From NCBI GenBank assembly GCA_003864495.1, contig PEDN01001352.1:434001-498000 (forward strand): a DNA stretch of 64,000 bases, written 5' to 3'. The notes under the pieces are model-generated. The model was not told the origin of the DNA, made no database searches, and saw only the letters and a list, made by a program, of their open reading frames with translations. Below, piece after piece: positions 49,156-62,090 of this stretch. How positions within the stretch are numbered: position 1 is the first letter of the stretch; every line of letters begins with the position of its first letter. This DNA is from Nemopilema nomurai. Its lineage: Eukaryota > Cnidaria > Scyphozoa > Rhizostomeae > Rhizostomatidae. The translations under genes were made by a program, and so were the position numbers.

Positions 49156-52100
49156 GACGTCACTTTCAAGTACAGCTCCTCGTGCAATTTAGCAATGCAA
49201 ATTAGCATACCAGCGACTGGTATTTTGTAGTTCCCTATAACAGATCTTGTCTTAGAAATGGTAGATTTTGAGAATTTAAATGATAATGTGCATTACAGAA
49301 ATCTGATTGTATTTGTATTTTGAATGGGAACTTGAAATCTGAATAAGCTTTGGTTATTTAAATATTTGTCATTGCTTGGAACCATTAGAAATTTAGACAA
49401 TCTAGGCACTAGGACCAATGTCGTCTTGTAAAACCGATGTTTAGAATTCACCTACTGGATCATACAGATTTCTAAAAATATTTCATGACCACTGCAGCAT
49501 TTTGTAATGGACTGTTTAACACACAAATTCTACAACTTATTTGAAGAAAGTTTCATTTTTCCTTTCAAAAAGAGACCAGTATCCTCGAATTTAGAATCCC
49601 TTATCAGCCGTATTGAAACACCGTCACAATGATTCTGGAATATTTATTAATTTCGCAAAATGTCACTTCGGCAATGGTTAATAAACCAAGTTATTCTCAA
49701 AGCGCATTGATGCTATTCAGGGGCACTTCTATCAATTGACTCTGGGCACTTGTAATGGTTTGTAGCCTATCAGTTCTTCAACAAGCCTCAAGAAATTAGT
49801 CCTTCAAAGTGACGCAATTATCCCGAAGCCGGGAAAAGGTTGTTGCTCCAAAAGTGTTCTGTTTTGCAGGCTCCTTTTAGCACAGAAACGAGCCTACTTA
49901 ACTAATGGATGTCATTTATTAGATGCAATATAAGTGTTCATTCTCGTTGTAGTTACGTGCTCGCAATAACATTTATTAGGATATATCAAAGAGGCCCGGT
50001 AAGTCCATTTATCTGAAAATCATGTGGTTTGCCCAATTGGAATTAGCAATGATTTGGCAAAGGAACGTGACAAATCCAGTTCTGTAGAGTAATGAGTTTC
50101 TCGGGATTATTTTCCAGACATCACGTCTCTTAATGGACCAATATATTGTTGAGTTATTCCTGTAACTATATCCTTATTTAAGTTCATAATTGCGTCGCTT
50201 TTTCTCAGCGCTGGCCTGCTTACAGCCTTTATTACGGCGTTAATTTAGAAAGGTTTAATGAGATGTCACTTAGACTTGAGAATGGCGGCTCGTTTTGTCT
50301 GCTAGCTTTGAGAACTGTCCGTTGCCAAACCTGATAGTGGAATCAAGGCCGGACACCACTCTACCAAGTACAACAACCCTTCTATATCACCTTCCTTTTC
50401 TATTCCTGTTGATTATGAACCAAAGAGGCTTGAAGACATTCTCACAACTTCATAAGAAACACCAAACGGTCATCCAGTGAACGTTGATCTCAAATTTTTG
50501 TCGTCGTTATTAAGCACGTGCTAGTCTTGGAACACTTGCCACTCCCGTTGTATGAGCTTGCCGACAATACTCGTAAAGGCATCGTTAGAAGTTGTTAACA
50601 GTTGATTATGCCACGACGGCCTTCCGTTGCTTGGGTCCTTCGCGTACTTGGCGTAGGCTAATTACCCCAGCCGCCTCCAAATGTGCGTCACCAGTGGCAT
50701 ATCTTTAGAATTCTGTCACTATGTGCTTGGCAATTGGCCCAAAAGGTTCTTAGCTTCTTAAAAGAGCTTCTCCCACCACGAGTTGTCTGTCCTATTTACT
50801 GCCTGGTTCTATGGAAAGTGCAAATTTCAATTTGAGTCATGTTACAGCTGAGCAGGCCTGATTTGCATTAAGTTCCTAGCTCGTATCGTGACGCAATAGT
50901 TTGATGGTATATGAGACTGTTGTGGCCTTTTCCTAAACCGTATTGAAGCATAAGCAATCGTTTTTAACACCTAAACATGCCTATTTTGTATCCAAAAAGC
51001 ATAGAGGCGTTATTCATCTTCATCAGTTCAGTAGAATACAATCTAACCATAACATTTCATCTCAAAGATGCTTTGAATCAGGAAAATTGAAGAGCTCAAG
51101 GCAGACTTTGAAGGAAAGCTGCTCTCATCAAACAAGATTTTTCGTCATCCGTTTTCAACATGGGGCTTATCTATTCAATGTTTAGTACATGGCGTCTAGT
51201 AATAGGGTTTTCCCCTTAAGCGTGTAGTGTCAAGTTGAACTGAAAGGTAATCAATGATCTTTGGTCAAGAGACTGGCTGCTATTGCATTAGGATCACTCA
51301 GCTGAGCAATGCATTAACTCAATTGACAGTTCTATTCTGCTTCCAACCTCGTTTTTATCAAAGCGATAACATCCTGTCTTGCCTTATTACCTCAAACGAG
51401 ATTCGTCTGACAAGCAGCAAAATTAAACCACATTTTTGCTTTCTACAGTAAATTAACCTTTGACTAGAACATATTGAGATGGTTGCTCAAGAACGTTTAA
51501 CTTTATTCCTTTATTTACTGGTAGAAAACCTAAAGCCATTGACCGCGTGTGTTTTAGAAATTGCTACCAGTGCCTAAGTAATGCTTTTTCTGTCCAAAAA
51601 CAGATCTCTACACTAAATCGGTAATCTGATTACTGGGCCTAATAAAATTATTTGCAGGCACTCATTAATTTGGACCTGCTTTGCTAGGTATATTTTGGAA
51701 ACGAGCCTACTACGTAGAAATTAAAACACGCTCGTTTCGATTGTGTACTGGTATACTTATATAAGTTATAAATTAACTTGCTGTTAACTTGAGTTTTTCT
51801 CTGCGCCTCAATGTCTTGAAAGCTTTTCATTATTTTTTTGTTTTTTTGTCGTGTGCTAAAGGATGCGCGAAAGACTGGGTTCTAATGTTTTCCCCATCTT
51901 TCCAGAGGTTTACATCGAGTACCTTGCAACGAGGTTCAACTTTAAACACTAAAAGTTGCGGCTAGAGTTTGAGGTAGGTTTGAATTAATTTATCTTGCCT
52001 TTATTATGACTATGTGGCCATTAATAACCAGTTATTGAGGCAGTTAAGGGAAGCTTCCAAGAACATTAGTTAGGCTTGTCGTCTAAACTTGCCCCAGGAA

Positions 52101-55100
52101 CGTCTATGCTGTAGGTTGAACAAGAAATGTGCCCTTGCCTACTGTGATGATCGGATCAGATAGTTGACGATGCTCTTAACCACCAGCAGAAGACGCTTTT
52201 ACTGGTCATTAAGATTGTTTTTGGTAAGGGTTTAACCTATCCTTCAGCCTTGTAGGTTCACCTGTCAGCACAAAAGAACCGAGTCGTTTTGGATTAAATT
52301 TATAGCTGCTCTTGGTATTCATAGGCTTTGAGCATGACCAGTCTTTTAACAAGCAAGTCTTTTACGCCTAGATTGATGACCTGGAGTATTATCAAGTAAT
52401 TTATAGATCACGCACAATCCAATGATTAATGGCTATTGAATTGCCACGTTTTCAAACAACGTCTAGGTCAACTGAAGAGCTGATTTTGGCTATGAAAATG
52501 CGTTTAGTACAAGCAATTGTTCAATATTTATCAATATTGGTGGTCAATTTCAATATCACAATATAGTTTTTCTCGAATTTAACGATCTCCGATGTGAACG
52601 CGAAAGTAGACAGTCTGTCGGGCAGGAAAAGCAACTGACACGCCCAATATTTCTTCTTCTGTCTCCTTGGGAAACAGTTTCATATTACTTGCCTCTTGTG
52701 TGAGAAAAGACCAAAGTGCCCTTCTGTGAACCGGGAGATACAACAGGAATAACAACATCCAGCGAAGTTATGGCACGGTAGGCCTTGCGTAAAACCTGAA
52801 TAGCAAATGAAAATAGCATAGGCGCTAATTTAGGGGCTCCGGGGTTTGACCCTCTCCTGACAGAAATTAGGGCGTGGGCTTAGCCCCACTAAGGAAATTG
52901 GTAGAAAGACATTAGTTTTAATGATGATGAAATAATAAAGATAACGAAAGTCAACAGATGAAATTCATCAGCTAGGCCCCTTTCCAACATTTAACTTCAG
53001 CAGCCTTCATTAGCAACCATCACAAGTTCTAGAACACCCCACCTGGGAGAAGTATATGAATGCGCCTATGGAGGAAAGGTATATCATGACATTCATCACA
53101 TTTCTTCCTTATAAATGCAAATCTCCGTAGGTTTTAAAGTATCGTGATTGTGAGCCGATAAAGCTTTTCACGCACTGGGATGGCAAATCAATAAAGGAAG
53201 GGCCACGAAAACCTGGAGAGAATCGATAAGAGGTTTTTACGTGCGTCTTATCGAAATTATCCCTCGTCATTTGCAAACCTAAATTCATCTCCTAGCCTAA
53301 ATTGCCACAACCAATCGGCTAAAATGATGGCACCCCGGTGTGATGAAACCCTTAAAAACCCAATCCCAATTGGAAATGAAAGTTATTAATCCCATGTCAA
53401 GGCTTCTGATCCTCTTGGAATTCCAACTGTCAGATGATCAATGGGAATTTCAAATTAGTGAGTTTCAAGCGGCCATTAATTTGATATTTCCTCAAAAAGG
53501 AAAGAAAACATTCATGCTTGATAAGTAATGATCAAACATTAAAATCTTTTCGTGTAAATCAATTTGATGACTTTTCGAAAGTCGAAGGTGTTTATTCTGT
53601 ACGTATCCATTACTTTCGAACTAACAATTGCACGAGCGTCGAAGAAATCCACCATTCCCATCAAATTAGGCTTGCCTAAATCAAGTCCCATACTCCTGGA
53701 ATCGATGACGCCATTAGCACGGGGACAAGGGGTCTACCCTTGACTAGGGGGAGTAACGGGGGCGAGAGGTGTCAACCAGTAAAATGAACATTGGTTGGAG
53801 CAAAGAGGGGCACAGTTAGCGAGGTTGCTGTCCTTTCTAAGGTTTGGCTCTGCCCTGTCTTCTGCAAACGTCTCTGTCTGGAACACAAAGTTAGTCCAAA
53901 GTGAATGAAAGGTCCCCTTTCAAATGTAAGGTGTCAAATTATCTTCTCTCTGCCCACTAAGAATGTGCTTTAGGCTTGATGCTAATCGATTTGTCGTACT
54001 TAGCTCCTGGTGCACTATATGAATGCAAGTTTTACTCCAAAATATCCAATAAGTTACAAGCTACAAGTTGTCTTCAAAATTGAGACAACATGAGTAAACT
54101 GATTTCTACCTTCGGGTTATTTGAATATTGGCATATCATCGATAATGCTAGAAAAGTCGAGATTAGTTTGAAAAAGCCATCTGATCAGCATGGGATGACT
54201 GATAACATACTCAACAAACATTTCTCTTCTTAATCCTTTCTTCTGAATTGAATGACTGTAAGGCTAATTCCTCAATTTTTGAAGCTTACAAACCTTGCTA
54301 ATTACTCGTCACATATTCTTTGGTGTGTTTCTTGTTTACCTTCATTGTCAAACCTCACTGTTTTAAGTCTAACAGAGTGCTCAACATGTTCACAGAGTTG
54401 GAAAAGGTTATGTTTGAAGACCAAGAGTAATCGATTAAAGTTTCTGAAACTTCCTAGAATTTAAATTTTAAAAAGCCTTTGAAGTATGCGTGCATTTCAA
54501 TCATCTAGTAGAGAAAGTAGCAAGCGTAAGACCCTTTAGATCCTTCAGACTCCAATATGTCCGTGCCTCAGCAATAAAGACAACCAATGCAGCACGTGCA
54601 TTAAGATTAAGCTCTTCATTATGCACTGATGTGACTCGTTTTCTTCCTTTTCCACCCAGGACACTGTACATTTTCTTCACAAAGAAGCAGCTTCAACAGA
54701 GTAGATAACACAGAATACAATATGCAATCACCGTGGAAGATTTCATTATGGTTGCAACTCAAATGTGGAAAACAATTCTAATAAAGTCATGGACAACGAG
54801 GGAGCTCTAAGGAAACTTTCACATCCTATGCCCTAAGCTCACGTGGAATTTGTCGTTATTTAAAAGGATCTTAGTGCTTCAACGAATTTGCCAGTGCTAC
54901 CATGACAACGCTTCCTAGCAATGGTGCTTTATCTGAGAAGGTATGCCAAATTTCTTCTCTCTGTGCATGACATTCCAAAAATCCACCGCGATTGCCAGTC
55001 CAACACGCTTGATGTATTTTCCGCCTGGCTCAGCAAATTTGAAACATTTTAAAAACTTGACCCTTTCCTTTATATACAATTGCAGTTGCTTTCAAAAGAC

Positions 55101-55469
55101 AGCCTCATTCTCCGTGCGCACTGTTTACATAGAGGCTGCACCTTTCATAGTCGTGAAGTCATTACCTTTGGTGTACTTCCAGTGAGTGATTGATCCATTC
55201 TCATAAGCATGTTGCTTGACTCTTATGAACAATGTATGTTGATGATTTTTTGAATGGATGGTATGTACAGGAAGCTGTTTTGTCACAAAAAAGCAAAACC
55301 CTTTAAAGTCAACTATGTATTCTATAATAATTGAAAAAACAGTGGAGGGGTAGTAACAATCATGATTGTCTTTTTGAAGACAGTACAACTGATATATACT
55401 TGAGCGAAGAAATTTCTCAACTCTGTGAATGCATGTACCCGGTGCTAGGCCTTCTTAGCTAAGCGATAG
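49156..55469. other. Intergenic, no gene recognised (first part)
   Basis: Starts with the SCYL1 3' region; an AATAAA at 49680-49685 is the best poly(A) candidate, about 525 bases past the stop. Beyond that, open frames stay below about 80 codons and none shows a family motif with flanking splice sites. No transposon ends were noticed. Confidence 0.45.
49680..49685 (+). promoter_or_regulatory. Possible polyadenylation signal of the SCYL1-like gene
   Basis: An AATAAA (within GTTAATAAACC) about 525 bases after the stop codon; no clear nearer AATAAA was found. Confidence 0.35.
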
Positions 55470-55610
55470 TGGGGATAAGAAGAGAGCGGAGAAAATCAGG
55501 CGACGTAGACGAAAAGGAGATCGATTAAAAGATTAAGAAAAAATGAGAAGGAGATAGGGAGTAGATAAAAGGCAGGGAAATAAGGGAAAGGAAGAAATTG
55601 AGGACAGAGC
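55470..55610. repeat. Purine-rich tract
   Basis: About 140 bases dominated by A and G on the plus strand (for example GAAAAAATGAGAAGGAGATA). It is low-complexity sequence with no clear repeat unit. Confidence 0.6.
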
Positions 55611-58600
55611 ATTGGTGTAGGTCATTGAGTGCCGAAGGCTTGGAGATGTCCGTAAGAATGTCAAGCTGGATTTTGTATCTTTCTCCTAAGATGCTGTCCT
55701 CTAAGGCCCATTCACTGTGCTTTAACTTTTACTTTTAAAGCTTTGCTTTTAATTAAACACTATTTTAAACTTCCTCTTTGACCCATGTTGACAAGACATG
55801 GGAATACCAAGGAACCTGAATACAAATAACTGCTTTCAGTATTGATCGACGATCCTATCTTCAGAGTACAAAGCAGGTCAATTTAACAGCCTCTTACATA
55901 CCTACGGAAAAATCTTTGAGGTTTATCGCATCATTATTATCGAGGCAATTTACCTGATAAATTTCCGTTGTGGATTGGCCGTAAAGCGATCATCTTTTTC
56001 TTTATGGCTTTGCTGCGATGTTAAATTCGTATTTATCATTTCAAGAATCTTGTTTGATAGGATCTGTTTCCAAAGGCTCCGTTTCATCAAGCAGCTAATT
56101 TGGGGATGTTTATTGAATGAGTTTGGTTATTGCTTGTTCTATCTACCTATTTGAGCTGGAATACTTCAAGGATGAATTGAAGTAATACGAGAAAAAACTG
56201 TGTGCGCGGAACAATACCGATTGATAGCTAATTTGACATACAATCCACGGCACGAGATCAATGTTTTATTGCCACTCTAACGATCAAGCTTTTGTGCGGC
56301 ATAATCTTAAAGGGTTCAGGTTCCATACTTTTCTTAATTAAGTTTAATGACAAGAAGGAGGTAAATTGCTCCATCCGATCTTGAGTCGTGTGATCCGGAA
56401 TAATCCACTCGGTAAAATTATAATGGACGAATCCCAAGAGCAAATATGAGGAGATGATCAAGAAAAAAATTTTGAAGGAACTTGTTAAAACTCGGGAAAT
56501 TGTATCAAGCGAGGCCCTCTTTGTCCCTTTGTATTGGTCTGCAGAGAAAATGAGGGTATATATTTCATGCATATTTCAACACAATGTCTTGGTATATGGA
56601 ATTTCGTTGCTTTATGATACTGTTGACAAAGTGCCTAACGTTCGGTTGGTTCAAATACTTATTTCTAGCGTAGATTTCGACTTTTAGCACTGCTACCAAC
56701 CATTGGTTCAAAGTTTAACTTTTGTTTGAACTATCTCAGTTCAATGAGAGTCAAAAAGCTGTCAATGAAACGTGACTGGTACGAAACGTGTTGCCGGGCA
56801 ATTCATAGCTATAAAACACCAAAAAATCCCCTTAATTTATTGGGTGCAATTGTTGGTTTGCAAAGAAGCAATTTGTCACCCCCCTTTCTCTATTGGTCCG
56901 TTTGGAACACGCTGGCCACCAATGTGCTCGCGGCTCCACCTGCGGTGTTTGTTCACTGATACGCTGTGCAAAACATCAATTTCCTAAACATGCGTTTGTT
57001 GCCACTATGATTTACCTGTGTTTTGAATTGGGTGTGCTGATGTTTTTTCATTACACAATTTCGCTTGTTTCTGTGAATTAACGTGGATTACCACGCTTCT
57101 GTCGAGTTTGTGAGCTCGCAGCAGAGCCACGCGGAAAGCCTTTTTTCAATAATCTTAAAAGGTTACATAAACCCTACCACTGTTCCTTAATTAGTGTACG
57201 CAGGCTAGTTTCACAATTCTACCGGCAATCGATTGCACGGTTTTGTGTTTGTTTGACTTGCCAATCATTTAACTCGACGCTTCATTCGTCGGGGGAAATC
57301 GAATTCATCTCTGTCGGCTCAACTATGATTACAGAGAATTTTAAAGATAGCGAGATTCTGGATTAATCCAAGCTAAGGCTCTAATGAAATAAAAGTTACC
57401 GAAATGAGGACGTTGTTAATTTTTAATCAACATAAGTATTTGACCCAATAAAAATGCCATGCTTTTTGAGAGTCGATGTTAACAAATTATGAAATTTGAT
57501 CAGGACAAGCCCTTTCTTATTCAATACACGCTAATCAATAAATATATTGTATTAACAATTAAGTTTATGTACTGAGTATTGCGTATCATTAAATACGGCT
57601 GGTTGGCAAAGCTCTGGAATACTTCTTATATCCGAGGCAAAATTGACATGGCCGCATTGAGCGATTTCCTTCACACGTTAATCACTCCTGGGTGCGGCGT
57701 CTTTCCTGGTCACGTGAACCTAAATCCACTGCTTGAAAGTTGGCTGCCTACGTTTCAACTTTGATTGTTATTGCGAAGTTCCCAAGAAGACACGGGATTT
57801 TCGGCAAAGATTTGCTCGATACCAATAAACATTACTTTTAAGGCGCTCGTCTCTTTTTAAAGGTTATTTTTACGCTGCTGTAAAGCATATTATGCAACTT
57901 TTGCAAGCCTCGAGTTCGTTTCATTATCAAAGTGAGGCCAGCATCTACGTATTGGCCATTGCACCCATTTAACTTCTCAACCTTAGGCCATGGCGACTTG
58001 AGTACGTCAGCAGGCTTGAAGTACCACTGCGTCTTAGACAGCGAATATTCACTCTATTAGAAGCGTACTGATGTCTAACTTGAATTAAGATATCAGCAAC
58101 TTGGGCATTGACCGTTGAATGGTCAACGTTTCTGCAAATGCTCCATCCTCTCCGTGAATAAAAATGTTCTAGCCTGGCATTCTGGGCTGAAGTCCTACTA
58201 AAAATTAACAACTACCCAAATTCTCTTTTCTAAGATGATTTCCTCTCTTCATTGCTTTAAGATAGGCTCGCAGCCTATCAGTCTTGTAATGTAATTGATT
58301 CAAAGATCTTAATTATAAAAACTTCGCTTCTACAGAGGCACAAGAAAGGCGTATTGTATCAATGCGAGGGCGGTACCGTGACTTGATAACACTCACCACA
58401 TCAGTTGTCCCTCCCTTTGGGCTGGCGCCAATGTACGTGGCATTTGGGTCTCTTTTGCGACTTACTTTTCAATGGTGGTCCGTAGCTTCCACCTTGGAGG
58501 GAAAACCCACTGAGGAGAAACCAAGATGCCACCACAACGAAGTTTCAGGTCACCATTCACGTTGAAATTACGTTCTAAAATGGGTAGTGGCCACAAAAAC

Positions 58601-61600
58601 ACCTTTATCTAATGTGAATTTCAACGAATGGTTGTTTGGCGAAAACCCATTTCAGATTAAAATTGATTTATCTCTCTCTTTCTAATTTTGAAATTATCGC
58701 TGTTCCTGTTATAAGATAATGTTTTAGTAAGAGTCTACATCCATTCATCTGGATTCTGGTATGAAGCTTCCCAAGACTCTAAAACATGAAGCGTGCTTCT
58801 TCCCTATGCGGGGATATTCGGTCATTGAAGCCTTGTCCTTTGAGACCAGATCCTCTCTTACAAATGGGATACCAATCAGGTTCTCACAAAGATTTCAGAA
58901 GACCCGAAGTTGACAATTGATCGTACTTATAGCATGGCTAGCCTAAAGCGGACCCGACCCTTTTTATTTATTATTTACCAAATTCGTGAAAATAGCTTCG
59001 GCTGCTCAATGCAACTGTTGTTTAGCTAAAGTTTTGTATATGTTTAGAAACGCATTGTTGAAGTAAGTTGTCCATGATCTAGAAATCAGTTGTTTTGTCT
59101 TTGATTCGCTCCACAGATATTTGACATATCGCCTTGAATGTCCTGAGGCAGTGCTCGTGTGTATTGCAGCAACTGCGAGTGAACTTCGATCCCAGCACAC
59201 ATTCAGATATTGAGTGTTCCGCACGAAGTGTAGAGCCTGGTACCCAGCGATTGTAGAGGGACTCACGCCGGCATCACGCCCATCAGCATCTGCTTCGTGC
59301 ACAGGCCTCTTTGTCTGCTGAGTATCTGCGATAAGAATTAAACATACGTACCTCTCTATAAATTGATGTCGTGTTTTCACAAACGATCTTTATCTCTGGA
59401 CTTCGGTCGTAAATAGAGGGATATTGTCAGTTTCTGTAACGAATATCTGCAGGACCAATGTCATTTTGTATTCTCTGTCACGTTTAATCTTGGCTGTGGA
59501 GACAGTGGTATCGCGGTTGGGCCTGCTCTGATGGGGAGCCCGTTCGCTTCATTAAGTCCAGCGATTACATCAGTGTTATCGAAGCCTTAATCAAAGTAAG
59601 ATACGTTATCAGTCCTTATCTAATCAAACAGATGGACCTTCGCCGATCGTAAGCCGATCACAACGCGGTCCTGTAGCTGCGCAGAAATGTCCCGTATCTG
59701 CTGTCGGACAGGCGAAGGGCATTGTTGACTAAGCTCTCTGTAAGCCTTCGCGACGTAGCTAATGTTATCTGATAAGATCAGGGAGGCCTCAATGTGTTCG
59801 TCATGGGCTTAAGAACAAATGAGTTTTCGAGTGACATTATCTTGGAAAGCAACGTCACAGTGGCTAGATGACCTGACATTGCTCAAACTCACTCTTTGAG
59901 GTGACAGCACGGCGAGTTGTTTATCAGCCTCTAGCCTTGACTCGACGAAAACCTTTTCGGTTAAGAAAAACAGCAATCATCCAGCAAATGATACAGCAAC
60001 ATTGTAGCAGATCAGACTATACCGGCTTCTCTAGCCCTGGCACAGCTATCTGTTCTGCCTGCTAATTGGAATTTTGGTAATTAGTAAGCAAATGAAAACT
60101 GGCTAGGAAAGAGGATTGAGCAAGATTAGATTAGTATAACCAGCTAACTATTAAAGCGAATGCGAGGTCGTCGCCAGCGCAGCCTGCATACGTTGCTGCC
60201 TCGCATGTTAGTGTATCTGAAAGGTCTATGCGGAAGGCATCTGTAAAATAAGGTTTTGCATGAGATTCTAAGTACAATTCACTGGTCGTCGTAAAAGTAT
60301 TCAAATATGATTCTTGAAACACGTTTGATTTTACTTATTCACGAACTATCATTCGAGTGAAAATTTTACACTTAGGCCATAGCAGGGAGAGCTTGTGTAG
60401 GGGGTGGAGCGAAGTTATTGAGTACTGTTGCAAAAGTACTGAGCTTTAATTGGAATTGCGTTTGGCAAAAAGAAAAAAGGGTTTGTGTGACGTATTTAAT
60501 CTCGTTTTCGCTTGGGCTTGCACCCGGTTTGTTGTAATAGGCTTGAAAATCCAAAATGGAGTATCAAGTCTGCATGCGAGGTCCTCTGTTGATGTCTGCC
60601 GGGTTCCCATGCAATTTGTGACTAAAGCTCTATGATCCTCGTAGCAGGTCCTTTGAGAGTGGGGATATGAGTGGCAGAAATATAAGTTTGCTTTCCACTT
60701 TGGCATGTCTGAGATGTTTCCTGTTCCAAGAGACATCGCTAATGGCAGTCAGTAGCTTTGCAGAAATGAGAACAACAATCGCAGTTGTGCTCTTGAAATC
60801 ATCTTTAAAGCTGGAGCACTTATTGTGTTCCAGGCACAAGTTAGGCAGTCGGTTCTCTTGAATCCAATAGGTATTGGGCATTCTTTAAAATTCTGTAGAA
60901 GAAACAACCTACTTGCGTAATTACAAGGTCGACGGCTATAACCACTGTCTAGCCACGAAACTGCGTCGTTGCCACCGTACCTCTTTTGCAAAGCCAGTCT
61001 AGGTGTTAGCAAACGAAAAATAGATTAAGCGTTTATTTTCCTGTAAAAGCGATAAAGAATTCTTCTTGTCCAGCCAATTTTATCATTCGTTTTCTTAAAG
61101 CCTTTGTATGCACCACCTGAATCATCTCATCTGATATAATATTTCGAGAATACAAAATTATTTCAGTCATCTACTTTGCCATTTCGTTTCGACGAATATC
61201 CTAATGGCTTTTTCTATTTGTGCGAGAAATCCTCCAGGATGCAAGTTGCTAAGTCTATAGAGATTTCTATTGGCTTTTATAAGAAATGCGCTTGATCCAC
61301 TTTCTTGAACTACAAATCATGAAGGAGTTGCAAATACCTACCTTTTTGTTTTCAGGAATTAAAAACTCCTTCAGTCTACTTTTCGTATCTTCAAAGTAAT
61401 GTTTCGTTTTCTGAGGATTTTCTTCTATTTAGTTATCGAGTTAGATCAATGAATGGATGTGCAAAATTGATTTCTTGATACTTCTATTTGTACACCCCGT
61501 GGGCCTAACCTTTCTGATGATTTCATGGCAAAATTCAATCTTTAATAGGGATCTGCAGACTAATTCATGAAACTCGCGAGTCCCAACCTATGCATGTTTA

Positions 61601-61993
61601 AAATTGCTAACATCACTGTTCATTGTGAAAGTTTATTAGATTTGGTATTGGTTCAATCGCTGTTTTCCTTCGGCGTATTCTGTCATATTTTAATCATTTT
61701 TGTCTTTAATTTTCGATCGGCGTTTGCGTAGATATGGGAAATAGGTCCAATGTGTATTGTCTAGTGTTTTGGGTTAGTGGCGAATGCCATTTGGGACACA
61801 TCGATGTAAGCGCACTGCTGTTAGATGTCACTCACAACAAGTTCTCCTTTCAGCAGATTCCTGTCCCTTGATGACGTCACAGCATCCTTTCCCATAGGCA
61901 TTGTCTATAAGGTGCACAAATGTTTCGTATCGCAGATCATCAAAGTGGCGCGGAGTCATAATTCCTGCATACGAGCGTCGGGAGATGACCAAA
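55611..61993. other. Intergenic, no gene recognised (second part)
   Basis: The longest open frame is 124 codons on the minus strand (59380-59006). It has no recognised domain and no homology that I can name. Other frames are shorter and overlap on both strands. Nothing else is supported. Confidence 0.4.
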
Positions 61994-62090
61994 AGCTGAC
62001 AAAATAAATGGCCAATTGTGGCTCGAAAGCCAATGGTTTTGGGTGGTTGCATAGTTTTCGATCCGCAACTGGCTATTTATTTTGTCAGCT
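61994..62090. repeat. Long imperfect hairpin (37-base arms, 23-base loop)
   Basis: 61994-62030 and 62054-62090 are reverse complements at about 32 of 37 positions. The terminal TGACAAAATAAATGGCC/GGCTATTTATTTTGTCA part is the best paired. It could be a short foldback transposon or a transcribed hairpin. No flanking direct repeat was found. Confidence 0.75.

Noticed and set aside
59006..59380. 124-codon minus-strand open frame as a gene
   Set aside because: No domain, start context or neighbouring exon supports it. It is noted only as the longest frame of the gene-poor end.
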